Assembly (NCBI RefSeq): GCF_003364205.1
Contig: NZ_NXLV01000001.1
Span: 186,001 to 250,000 of the forward strand
DNA length: 64,000 nucleotides
Direction: 5' to 3'
Origin: Helicobacter brantae
GTDB lineage: Bacteria > Campylobacterota > Campylobacteria > Campylobacterales > Helicobacteraceae
Shown here: piece by piece, positions 38,261 to 46,412 of the stretch
Layout of the letters: each line of letters begins with the position of its first letter
Position numbering within the stretch: the stretch's first letter is position 1
The notes under the pieces: model-generated
The model's database searches: none
Told to the model about the DNA's origin: nothing
Seen by the model: the letters and a program-made list of their open reading frames with translations, nothing else
Position numbers and translations under genes: made by a program

Positions 38261-38923
38261 GTGGAGCTTGATTTTTTCCTTATTTTCAATATTGCTTTTT
38301 GGAGTGCTTTGGGACATTGTATTGGAATGTGTGGGGGAATTGTTTTGGCAATGAATACCAAAATCGCCCAAAATTCCTTCCCCCCTCTCCCTTGCAATCT
38401 CCTCTATAATCTTGGACGCATAAGCTCTTATATCGTGATAGGAGCATTGTGTGGAGGAGCAGGAAAAGTGTTTGAAATCAATCCCTACACCAAAGGAGGG
38501 GCGTTGATTCTTATTGGGATTTTGACTTCTCTTTTTGGTGCTTTTATGCTTCTCTCTCCCAAATTTTTGAGCAAAATCGAACCCTCATTTACAGAAACAA
38601 AAGGCTTTAGGGCTTTTTTTGCTAAAATCTATACTTCAAAAAGTTTGGGGAGTTTTTTTCTTTTGGGCTTACTCAATGGGTTTTTGCCTTGTGGGATTGT
38701 TTATTATTTTGCTTTGATTGCTCTAGCTAGTGGTGGAGTTTGGAGTGGAGTGGCGATTATGGGTATTTTTGGGGTAGCGACTTTATTTCCTATGCTCCTA
38801 GCAGGGATTCTCTCCTCTCTTTTGCTAGGCTCAAGAGCAAAGCAAATTTTTCTCAAGCTCTCTTCAATTGTTATGATTCTTTTTGGAATCTATACGATTT
38901 ATAAGGGAGTGAAACTTTTTTAA
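38261..38923 (+). CDS. DsbD/TauE-like six-helix membrane protein
   Basis: A 220-residue membrane protein. HCIGMCGGIVLAMN near the N-terminus and NGFLPCGIVYYFALIALASG in the middle are the paired CGG and PCG motifs of the UreH/DsbD-2-type family (sulfite-exporter-like). Members are linked to electron or copper handling during cytochrome oxidase assembly, but their substrate is mostly unproven. About six hydrophobic helices are visible. The start is GTG; it precedes gmhB by 9 bases. Confidence 0.8.
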   Translation: MELDFFLIFNIAFWSALGHCIGMCGGIVLAMNTKIAQNSFPPLPCNLLYNLGRISSYIVIGALCGGAGKVFEINPYTKGGALILIGILTSLFGAFMLLSPKFLSKIEPSFTETKGFRAFFAKIYTSKSLGSFFLLGLLNGFLPCGIVYYFALIALASGGVWSGVAIMGIFGVATLFPMLLAGILSSLLLGSRAKQIFLKLSSIVMILFGIYTIYKGVKLF

Positions 38924-38932
38924 GGAGGTAGA

Positions 38933-39460
38933 ATGAAAAGAAAAGCAGTTTTTTTCGATAGAGACGGAGTGGTAAATATCGATAAGGGCTATGTGTATTC
39001 TCAAAATGAATTTGAGTTTAACTCAGGCATTTTTGATCTCCTCGCTTTTTACAAATCCAAAGGATACTTGCTTTTGATTGTTACCAATCAATCAGGGATT
39101 GCAAGAGGGTATTATTCTATTGATGATTTTTTAAAACTCACAGAGTTTATGCAAGAGAGTATCAAATCCAAGCTTGGCTTTGCATTTGATAAGGTGTATT
39201 TTTGCCCCCATTTAGAGGGGTGTAATTGCAGGAAGCCCAAAGTGGGAATGTTTGAAGAGGCAGATATGGATTTTGGTATCGACTTTGAAAACAGCATTAT
39301 GATAGGAGATAAAGATACAGATATGCAAGCCGCCCAAAAAATGGGGATTGGTAAGAAGTTTTATCTCTCACTCAAAAAACCGGAGTTTAAAGAGATAGAC
39401 AATCTCAAATGGGCGATTGCACTCTCACAAATCAAAACTTTTGAAGAAAAGGAGAACTAA
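38933..39460 (+). CDS. gmhB: D-glycero-beta-D-manno-heptose 1,7-bisphosphate 7-phosphatase
   Basis: A HAD phosphatase of the ADP-heptose pathway for the LPS inner core. VFFDRDGVVNID is motif I, IVTNQSGIARGYY motif II, and the zinc-binding CPHLEGCNCRKPK loop is diagnostic of GmhB. GDKDTDMQAAQ is the metal site. The 175 residues fit. The ATG follows AAGGAGG. It begins the uninterrupted gmhB-hldD-hldE-gmhA set that makes ADP-L-glycero-D-manno-heptose. Confidence 0.95.
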   Translation: MKRKAVFFDRDGVVNIDKGYVYSQNEFEFNSGIFDLLAFYKSKGYLLLIVTNQSGIARGYYSIDDFLKLTEFMQESIKSKLGFAFDKVYFCPHLEGCNCRKPKVGMFEEADMDFGIDFENSIMIGDKDTDMQAAQKMGIGKKFYLSLKKPEFKEIDNLKWAIALSQIKTFEEKEN

Positions 39461-39462
39461 AA

Positions 39463-40473
39463 ATGAGATATATCAACAATGAATTAGAAGGGAAAAATAT
39501 CCTCATCACCGGTGGTGCAGGATTTATCGGTAGTGCTTTGGCGTTTTATTTTCAAGAGAATCACCCCAAAGCCAATATCTATGTGCTAGATTGCTTCAGA
39601 AATGATGAGACTTTTCCAAGTGGCAATCTCAAGTCTTTGGGGCATTTCAAGAATCTTATGGGATTCAAAGGGCATACAATTTGTGAAAATATCAACAACA
39701 CTCAAGCGATGAGCAGATTGTTTGAAAAAATCAAGTTTGATTATGTCTTTCATCAAGCCGCAATCTCTGATACAACCGTGCTAAATCAAGAAATTGTAAT
39801 GCAAACCAACCACGACAATTTCCTCCACCTCCTAGAGCTTACTCAAAAGCAGGGAGGAGTGATGATTTATGCCTCAAGTGCAGGGACTTATGGTAACTCT
39901 CCTGCCCCCAATCGTATCGGAGAGGGAGAAGTGCCTGAAAATGTGTATGGATTTTCAAAGCTTTGTATGGATGAAAGCGTGAGAAGTATTCTCAAATCCA
40001 ATCCCCAAGCTCCAATCATTGGAATGAGATTTTTCAATGTCTATGGAGCTAGAGAGTTTTACAAAAGCAAAACAGCCTCAATGATTTTGCAACTCTCACT
40101 CCAAGCAATGCACAATAAAAAAGTGCGACTTTTCAAGTATGGAGAGCAAAAGAGGGATTTTGTCTATATTGAAGATGTGGTTCAAGCCAATGTTTTGGCA
40201 ATGGAAGCCAAAAAAGGTGGGATTTACAATGTAGGAAGTGGAAAGGCAAGATGCTTTAATGATATTGTAGAGAGGATCAAACACCATTTAGGAGAGTTTG
40301 AAGTAGAATATATTGACAATCCCTATACATTCTATCAAAACCACACAGAGGCAGATATTAGCCTCACTATCAAGGATTTGGGATATTCTCCAAGATTTGA
40401 GCTAGAGCAGGGGATAGATGATTATATGCCTGAGATTAGAGCAATTTATGCAAGGGAGAAAAAGTGCTTCTAA
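39463..40473 (+). CDS. hldD: ADP-L-glycero-D-manno-heptose 6-epimerase
   Basis: The last step of ADP-heptose synthesis. The NADP-binding motif is ILITGGAGFIGSALAFYF; the active site has SSAGTYGNSPAP and VYGFSKLCMDE; FFNVYGAREFYKSKTASM and RDFVYIEDVVQANVLAM are typical. At 336 residues it is the usual size. It starts 2 bases after gmhB and overlaps hldE by 10 bases. Confidence 0.95.
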   Translation: MRYINNELEGKNILITGGAGFIGSALAFYFQENHPKANIYVLDCFRNDETFPSGNLKSLGHFKNLMGFKGHTICENINNTQAMSRLFEKIKFDYVFHQAAISDTTVLNQEIVMQTNHDNFLHLLELTQKQGGVMIYASSAGTYGNSPAPNRIGEGEVPENVYGFSKLCMDESVRSILKSNPQAPIIGMRFFNVYGAREFYKSKTASMILQLSLQAMHNKKVRLFKYGEQKRDFVYIEDVVQANVLAMEAKKGGIYNVGSGKARCFNDIVERIKHHLGEFEVEYIDNPYTFYQNHTEADISLTIKDLGYSPRFELEQGIDDYMPEIRAIYAREKKCF

Positions 40474-41849
40474 AAACTCCCAATATCCTAGTCGTAGGGG
40501 ATTTAATGCTAGATCATTATATTCTAGGAGATTGCTCTAGGATTTCCCCTGAAGCTCCCGTGCAAGTAGTAGAAGTCAAAAAAGAGCAAAATCGCTTAGG
40601 GGGTGCGTGCAATGTGGCTCACAATCTCATCTCTTTGGGGGCAAAGGTTGAGCTTTGTGGTGTGATAGGAGAAGATAGAGCAGGAGAAGAGTTGCTCTCC
40701 CAAGCCAAAGAGTTAGGCATAGGGATAACTCATATCTATCAAGACAGCCAAAGACAAACCACTCAAAAAAGCAGGGTTTTGGTATCTAATCAGCAGATTT
40801 TGCGTGTGGATAGAGAAGATAAGGGCGAGGTTTCTAGCGAGGTATTATCTGCAATGTTTGAGAGGATTGTCAAAGAGATAGAGAGCTTTGATGGTGTGAT
40901 ACTTTCAGATTATGGCAAGGGAGTTTTGAGTGAGAAGATGACAAAAGAGCTTATCGCTCTAGCCAATCAACACCAAAAGATTATCCTTTGTGATCCAAAG
41001 GGAAGCGATTATAGTAAATACAAAAATGCCACGCTCCTCACACCCAACAAAAAAGAAGCCAAAGAAGCCACAGGGATTGAAATCAACAACCCTCAAACTC
41101 TCCTTTTGGCACTTAATTTCCTCAAAACACAATGCAATCTAGCTTATCCTCTCATCACACTCAGTGAAGATGGGATTGGGATTTTAGAGAATGAAGAGCT
41201 AAAAATCTTCCCCACCCTAGCTCAAGAAGTCTATGATGTAACAGGGGCAGGGGATACTGTGATTGCTTCACTTTGCTTCTCACTCTCTCAAGGCAAGAGC
41301 ATTGAGGAGGCGTGCAAATTTGCCAATAGTGCAGCAGCAGTGGTAGTAGCAAAGGTAGGAAGTGCCACAGCCACACAAGAGGAGATTTATCTTTTCTCTT
41401 GCGATAATGGAGTGGAGAGCAAAATCCTCTCTTCTCCCAAAGATTTGCCTCAAAACGCAAATATCGTTTTCACAAATGGGTGTTTTGATATTTTGCATAA
41501 AGGACACGTGAGCTATTTGCAAAAAGCCAAAGAGCTAGGCGATATTTTGGTGGTGGGGTTAAACTCTGATCGCTCAATCAAAGCCCTCAAAGGAGAGGAA
41601 CGCCCTATCAATCCCCAAGAAGACAGAGCTTATCTTTTGGCTTCATTAGAATGTGTGGATTTTGTGATTATCTTTGATGAGCTAACCCCTTATGAGCTAA
41701 TCAAAGAAATCTCTCCAAATATTTTAGTCAAAGGGGCAGACTATGAGGGCAAAGAAGTGGTAGGAAGTGAGTTTGCAAAAGAAGTGAGATTGCTAGAGTT
41801 TGTCGAGGGCAAAAGCACGACAAATATCATCAAAAAAATCAAAGGATAG
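40464..41849 (+). CDS. hldE: Bifunctional heptose 7-phosphate kinase/heptose 1-phosphate adenylyltransferase
   Basis: Two fused domains. The N-terminal ribokinase-like kinase (residues 1-310) has RLGGACNVAHNL and DVTGAGDTVIASL. The C-terminal cytidylyltransferase-like domain (about 330-461) has FTNGCFDILHKGHVSYLQKA and GLNSDRSIKALKG. The start is GTG 40464 inside hldD after GGGAG. The fused form is usual in Helicobacter and enterobacteria. Confidence 0.96.
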   Translation: MLLKTPNILVVGDLMLDHYILGDCSRISPEAPVQVVEVKKEQNRLGGACNVAHNLISLGAKVELCGVIGEDRAGEELLSQAKELGIGITHIYQDSQRQTTQKSRVLVSNQQILRVDREDKGEVSSEVLSAMFERIVKEIESFDGVILSDYGKGVLSEKMTKELIALANQHQKIILCDPKGSDYSKYKNATLLTPNKKEAKEATGIEINNPQTLLLALNFLKTQCNLAYPLITLSEDGIGILENEELKIFPTLAQEVYDVTGAGDTVIASLCFSLSQGKSIEEACKFANSAAAVVVAKVGSATATQEEIYLFSCDNGVESKILSSPKDLPQNANIVFTNGCFDILHKGHVSYLQKAKELGDILVVGLNSDRSIKALKGEERPINPQEDRAYLLASLECVDFVIIFDELTPYELIKEISPNILVKGADYEGKEVVGSEFAKEVRLLEFVEGKSTTNIIKKIKG

Positions 41850-41852
41850 AGA

Positions 41853-42410
41853 ATGCAAGAATTTCAAGAACATATACAAGTCGCACAGCTTACAAGTGAA
41901 AAAATGGGAGCAAAGATTGACATTTTGGCTCAAAGATGTGTAGAGGTGCTAAAAAGTGGAGGGAAAATCCTCATCTGTGGAAATGGTGGGAGTGCAGCAG
42001 ATGCTCAACACTTTAGTGCCGAGCTTACAGGTAGATATAAAGTAGAGCGTATAGGACTTCCTGCAATCGCACTAAGCACGGATACTTCAGCTCTAAGTGC
42101 TATTGGCAATGACTATGGGTTTGAGCATATATTCTCACGCCAAGTCCAAGCACTAGCCAAAAGTGATGATATGATTTTTGCAATCTCTACAAGTGGAAAT
42201 TCAGCAAATGTCATCAACGCCCTAAGAGAGGGGAGAAAAAGAGGGTGTTATTGTGTGGGATTGAGTGGCAAAGATGGGGGAGAGATGAATGAATGGTGTG
42301 AGCCAAATATCGTAATCCCTAGTGCAAACACTCCAAGAATCCAAGAAATGCATATCTTAATCATTCACTACCTTTGCCAAAAGATTGATGAGGCTTTCAA
42401 TGGAAGATAA
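41853..42410 (+). CDS. gmhA: Phosphoheptose isomerase
   Basis: It isomerises sedoheptulose 7-phosphate to D-glycero-manno-heptose 7-phosphate, the entry step to ADP-heptose. The SIS-domain motifs [47 protein letters not shown] and the metal-ligand region [13 protein letters not shown] are visible in 185 residues. It starts 3 bases after hldE. The next gene overlaps its last 11 bases. Confidence 0.96.
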   Translation: MQEFQEHIQVAQLTSEKMGAKIDILAQRCVEVLKSGGKILICGNGGSAADAQHFSAELTGRYKVERIGLPAIALSTDTSALSAIGNDYGFEHIFSRQVQALAKSDDMIFAISTSGNSANVINALREGRKRGCYCVGLSGKDGGEMNEWCEPNIVIPSANTPRIQEMHILIIHYLCQKIDEAFNGR

Positions 42411-43617
42411 GATTCTTAAAACCCCACGCCTTAGCTCTACACTTCTAAGAAAAATCTTTGTTTCAGCTTCAATCCGAAGGTGGAATGATCAGGCTTGTCC
42501 TGTGGAGTTTGTCGAGCTTGACAAACAAGCCCACAAAATGGTAATCGCCTACTTCCTTGCACGATTTGAAGAGTATCGCAATGGGGCAGAAATCGACTGG
42601 GAGAAGTTGATTTGCTTTTTTTGTTTTGAGTTTTTTGAGAGAATGGTTCTCACTGATATCAAACCCCCTGTGTTTCATAAACTTCAAAAACATCATCGCA
42701 ACGAATTGGCTGAATTTGTAGTGGAAGCTTTGAGAGAGGATTTAGAGCCTTATGGGTTGCTAACTTCACTTCAAGAGTATCTCAAAAACCCTCCAAAATG
42801 CCTAGAAGTAGATATTTTGAGGGCTTCACACTTCTATGCTTCCAAATGGGAATTTGATATCATCTACAACTTCAATCCCAAAATGTATGGTGTGGAAAAT
42901 ATCAAAAAGATTATTGATTGTGAGGTAGAGCAGTTTTATCATCTTGCAGGAATGAGTGAGATTGTGCTATATCAGAAAAGCAAAGAAGTGATAGATATGT
43001 TTGGGCAGTTGAGATTTCAAAAGCGTTGGAGTCAGACTCCAAGAGTGCCTGAAACAAGTGTGCTAGGACATACGCTTGTAGTGGCGATGAGTGGGTATCT
43101 ACTTAGCCTTGATTTGGGGGTGTGTAAGCAAATGCGACTAAATCACTTCCTTTGTGGCTTGTTCCACGATTTGCCTGAAATCCTAACGCGTGATATTATC
43201 TCCCCAATCAAGCACAATGTCAAGGGGCTTGATGAGCAGATTAAGAGGATTGAGAGAGAAGCAGTGCAGGAGAAAATCCTAGCCAATGTCCCACCCAATG
43301 TCATTGCAGATATTGAATACTTTACACAAAATGAATTTAGCAATCGCTATAAGCTTGATTCTTCTTTTGCTCCTATTTATATTGAGAGTGGAGAGGAGTT
43401 TTTGAGAGAGTTTGATAAAGATGAGCTAGATCCTGTGTGTGGGGAGTTTCTGAAGTTTTGCGATCATTTAAGTGCGTTTTTGGAAGCTAGGATATCTATC
43501 GCTCATGGAATCTCAAGTCAAGACTTGATACAAGGTTCAGAGGGGATTTATCAAAAATGTGCTTCCAAAGAGATGAGGGGTGTGGATTTGGGAGCGATTA
43601 TTAGGGATTTTGAGTAA
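42400..43617 (+). CDS. HD-domain phosphohydrolase of unknown substrate
   Basis: A 405-residue soluble protein. The second half holds an HD domain: [11 protein letters not shown] supplies a histidine, [16 protein letters not shown] the HD pair, and [15 protein letters not shown] the distal aspartate, an order seen in YfbR-like and related phosphohydrolases. The N-terminal 200 residues also contain a related helical segment ([20 protein letters not shown]). ATG 42400 lies within the end of gmhA. Its link with heptose synthesis is positional only. Confidence 0.8.
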   Translation: MEDKILKTPRLSSTLLRKIFVSASIRRWNDQACPVEFVELDKQAHKMVIAYFLARFEEYRNGAEIDWEKLICFFCFEFFERMVLTDIKPPVFHKLQKHHRNELAEFVVEALREDLEPYGLLTSLQEYLKNPPKCLEVDILRASHFYASKWEFDIIYNFNPKMYGVENIKKIIDCEVEQFYHLAGMSEIVLYQKSKEVIDMFGQLRFQKRWSQTPRVPETSVLGHTLVVAMSGYLLSLDLGVCKQMRLNHFLCGLFHDLPEILTRDIISPIKHNVKGLDEQIKRIEREAVQEKILANVPPNVIADIEYFTQNEFSNRYKLDSSFAPIYIESGEEFLREFDKDELDPVCGEFLKFCDHLSAFLEARISIAHGISSQDLIQGSEGIYQKCASKEMRGVDLGAIIRDFE

Positions 43618-43657
43618 GAAAATATTAACTTCATTTCATAAAATCCTCACACTTGGA

Positions 43658-43663
43658 TATAAT
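43658..43663 (+). promoter_or_regulatory. Putative -10 element of the autotransporter gene
   Basis: TATAAT, with GG two bases upstream, 36 bases before the strongest start codon. It lies in the 81-base gap after the HD-domain gene, directly ahead of a hairpin-forming sequence. Confidence 0.5.
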
Positions 43664-43680
43664 TATCTTTTTTAAGATAA
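43663..43680 (+). other. Perfect inverted repeat in the autotransporter leader
   Basis: TTATCTT (43663-43669) and AAGATAA (43674-43680) are separated by TTTT. The repeat begins at the last base of the -10 element, so it would lie at the transcript 5' end or act as a DNA operator. It is not followed by a T run, which argues against a terminator. Confidence 0.55.
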
Positions 43681-43698
43681 AAGATTCAAGGAGGATTT

Positions 43699-43743
43699 AT
43701 GAGAAATCAAAAAGGTGTATGCCCCCCCCCCCAAGAGAAATGA
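43699..43743 (+). other. Leader reading frame across the C11 tract
   Basis: ATG 43699 has the best ribosome binding site in the region (AAGGAGG at 43688-43694). As sequenced it reads MRNQKGVCPPPQEK and stops at TGA 43741-43743. That stop overlaps ATG 43740, the start of the autotransporter signal peptide, as ATGA. With 12 C residues the same ATG would read MRNQKGVCPPPPREMKK and continue into the autotransporter. Confidence 0.65.
43722..43732 (+). repeat. 11-base C homopolymer at the autotransporter start
   Basis: It lies between ATG 43699 and ATG 43740. Its length sets which frame the strong start enters: by my reading 9 or 12 C residues join it to the autotransporter, while 10 or 11 lead to stops. 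Confidence 0.95.
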
Positions 43744-46400
43744 AAAAGATACTTATCTCATCAGCTTTAGCAGTATTGCTTGGTGTGAGTGCTGAAGCAA
43801 GTAATGGCTCAGGTGTAAGTGTTGATTCTAGTAACAATGTGATATTTTCTGATACAAATTCAAATACAAGTACTCAGAGTACAAACAACACTTTTGCACC
43901 AAGTGGTGGTGTATATGAAGCTAATAGTACGAATAATACAATTACTTTCAATTTAGGAGTTCAAACTGCTCATATTGATGGAGGAATAAAAGCAGGAAGT
44001 GGAACAAAAATCACTCTTGACTTTCAGGGTGCAGGTGTGGGGCAAGGACAGATTCTTAACTTTGGTTCTGCAACAAATACCGATTCTCAAGTTATTCAAA
44101 CACAATCTGGTGGAGGGGTTGTGTTTAATTTTAGTGATAATGGTGCTACTAAGGACAACAAAAACAATTATGTACTTTACGGAATGACAGCAGACACAAA
44201 AATGCTTAATGATGGAAATATGGAATTTAATCTTAATAAACACACATTGTTAATGATTGGAAATAGTGCCAATTTTGTTATTGAGAACAAAAATGGAAAC
44301 TTGACTTTTAATTTTTCTGATAATTCGGCACTTCAGAGCAATCCTGATTTGTATATTACTAATTCTGGGAGTGGAAAAACAATTTTTAATTTTAATAATT
44401 TTTCTGACACTTCAAATAAAGCAGAGCTTGATGTGGAAAGTGTTGAATTAAAAAATAATTCAACTGGTTCTGTCGAGTTTGTTTTTCAAGATTCTTCAGC
44501 AAGACTTGTATCTCTTTTTGAAAACAATAAGCTGTTAGTGACAAAAACGGATTTTGTTTTTAATTTTAAGGGAAATTCATTTGTCGTGCTTCAAAATGAA
44601 AATATGACAGAAGGTAGTTTGGATACCCCCTCAAATCTTAAAGATGTTACTTTTACATTTTCCTCATCAGACAATAAACTTTCTTTGGTTGCCGATGTGT
44701 CAGCTAGAGGAGTTGGTATTTTTGAAATGAAATGGTTGGACGTAAAAGCCGATAGAAATTACATCTCTCTTGCTCCATTGCTAACAATTAGTGACAAAAT
44801 TATTTATACGGATATGTTGTTGCCAAGAGAGAATAACTTTACATTTCTTGAAATTGGAGAGAAGGGTGTTGCTGATACTGGGATTTCGGGCAACGGAATG
44901 AATTTTATTGTTTATGCCAATATTTCAAAAAAGGAAATTGTATATGATGCTTCAAAGATAAAATGGAGTTATGGGCAAGATATTCAGGCAGACAAGAACG
45001 GAATCTATACTTATGCAGATAGATTGTTTATTCATTCTTCCCAAGACAGCAATACACCAACAACACATAATCTTGGTATTATTATTAGTCTCCCAATGAG
45101 GGGGTATCTTGATCGCATATCCTATACTCCAAGTGGTAATGGAGAAAAGGGCGATGTAACCACAAAAGGTAATATCGCAGTAGCGACAGTTGCTAATGAT
45201 TCAAATGTAACCCTTAATGCTTTAAGTGGCTCATTGCTAGGGTTTAATCTTATTGAAACTTCTTTTGAAAAAATCAAAACAAATGAGCAAGGAATCATAC
45301 AGGCTAATTCCCAAGACAACACCTACACCACCTACTTCCTTAGCTCGGCTCGTGATATGGGGGTTGCTTCTGCGACTCAAGAAGTTACTTCTTCAGTCTT
45401 TGCACTCAATTATGATTTGTTCCTTGCAAACTTCAACTCTCTGAATAAAAGAATGGGGGATTTGAGAGATAATCCTTACAGCCAAGGAGCGTGGGGGAGA
45501 ATCTTCAACGGACAGCTTAGCAATGATTTTGGACTAGGCTCTCAAAACAACTACACCACACTCCAAGCAGGATATGACTATGACTTTGGGCTAGAGAATG
45601 CTAGAGATTATCTAGGAGTGGCGTTTTCTTATGGATTTTCAATCTCTGAAATGAGTTCAAGTGCCAAAGACGCCCTTCAAAGCAGAGAGATTACAGATAT
45701 TTTCTCTAATTCCATTGAATTGGCTCTATACAATGCCTATGTCAGCGATAATGGGCTTTATAGCGATAGTATTGCTAAGTTTTCTTATCTAATGAGTGAT
45801 TTCAATCTCACAAATAACTCCACTACTGAAAGTCTAGGTGTCAATAACTACGCCCTCTCCCTCTCTGAAGAAGTGGGCTATGTCTTCACTCTAGGAGAGA
45901 GCAAAGAGTGGAGTATCACACCTCAAGCAGAGCTAGGGCTAGGGTATTACTCAAGCTCTGATCTTACTCAAGTGGCAGGGGACTTCTATCTTGATGCCAA
46001 AGCAGATTCTTTGCTAATGCTTAGAGCTAGGATAGGCTCTATGGTGGGCTATGATTTCAAGCAATTTACTCAAGGCAAAGATATTCAAGCCTCACTTTAT
46101 GCAGGACTATCTTATGAGTATGATTATCTAAGTGGTGGGGATATTGAGCTTACTCCAAATGTGGGGGAGAAGACACTGAAGAAAAGTGCTTTAAGTAGCG
46201 ATAGCAGAGGGGTGCTAAATGTCGGAACAAATCTTGCAATCAAAGACAATACTAGAGTATATGTGGATTTTCAAACTAGCTTTGGAGGGAAGATTAACAC
46301 GGATTATCAAATCAATATCGGAGCAAGATTTAGCTTTGGGGAGAGTGCGACTCCAAAGCCACTTAATACAGAGCTTCCACTTAAGCCCACAGAGGGATAA
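43740..46400 (+). CDS. Autotransporter outer-membrane beta-barrel protein
   Basis: About 886 residues from ATG 43740. A signal peptide (MKKILISSALAVLLGVSAEA) is followed by a threonine/asparagine/serine-rich passenger of roughly 560 residues with beta-helix-like repeats (VVFNFSDNGATK, LTFNFSDNSAL, TIFNFNNFSD). A linker (NFNSLNKRMGDLRDNPYSQG) and a barrel of about 270 residues follow, with strands such as TLQAGYDYDFGL and INIGARFSFGE. The passenger is visibly more AT-rich than the barrel. In-frame ATG 43719 is an alternative start. The C11 tract and leader frame upstream suggest phase-variable expression. The cargo function is unknown. Confidence 0.87.
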   Translation: MKKILISSALAVLLGVSAEASNGSGVSVDSSNNVIFSDTNSNTSTQSTNNTFAPSGGVYEANSTNNTITFNLGVQTAHIDGGIKAGSGTKITLDFQGAGVGQGQILNFGSATNTDSQVIQTQSGGGVVFNFSDNGATKDNKNNYVLYGMTADTKMLNDGNMEFNLNKHTLLMIGNSANFVIENKNGNLTFNFSDNSALQSNPDLYITNSGSGKTIFNFNNFSDTSNKAELDVESVELKNNSTGSVEFVFQDSSARLVSLFENNKLLVTKTDFVFNFKGNSFVVLQNENMTEGSLDTPSNLKDVTFTFSSSDNKLSLVADVSARGVGIFEMKWLDVKADRNYISLAPLLTISDKIIYTDMLLPRENNFTFLEIGEKGVADTGISGNGMNFIVYANISKKEIVYDASKIKWSYGQDIQADKNGIYTYADRLFIHSSQDSNTPTTHNLGIIISLPMRGYLDRISYTPSGNGEKGDVTTKGNIAVATVANDSNVTLNALSGSLLGFNLIETSFEKIKTNEQGIIQANSQDNTYTTYFLSSARDMGVASATQEVTSSVFALNYDLFLANFNSLNKRMGDLRDNPYSQGAWGRIFNGQLSNDFGLGSQNNYTTLQAGYDYDFGLENARDYLGVAFSYGFSISEMSSSAKDALQSREITDIFSNSIELALYNAYVSDNGLYSDSIAKFSYLMSDFNLTNNSTTESLGVNNYALSLSEEVGYVFTLGESKEWSITPQAELGLGYYSSSDLTQVAGDFYLDAKADSLLMLRARIGSMVGYDFKQFTQGKDIQASLYAGLSYEYDYLSGGDIELTPNVGEKTLKKSALSSDSRGVLNVGTNLAIKDNTRVYVDFQTSFGGKINTDYQINIGARFSFGESATPKPLNTELPLKPTEG

Positions 46401-46412
46401 ATCCCTCTATTT
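46391..46412. terminator. Bidirectional hairpin between autotransporter and manB
   Basis: A perfect 8-base stem, AGAGGGAT (46391-46398) and ATCCCTCT (46401-46408), with a 2-base gap and ATTTT after it on the plus strand. The autotransporter TAA and the manB TAG both fall within the hairpin. The short T run suggests moderate strength. Confidence 0.6.

Noticed and set aside
43653-43739. Upstream extension of the autotransporter from TTG 43653
   Set aside because: It would translate the promoter and hairpin and add a charged stretch before the signal peptide; TTG there has no ribosome binding site.
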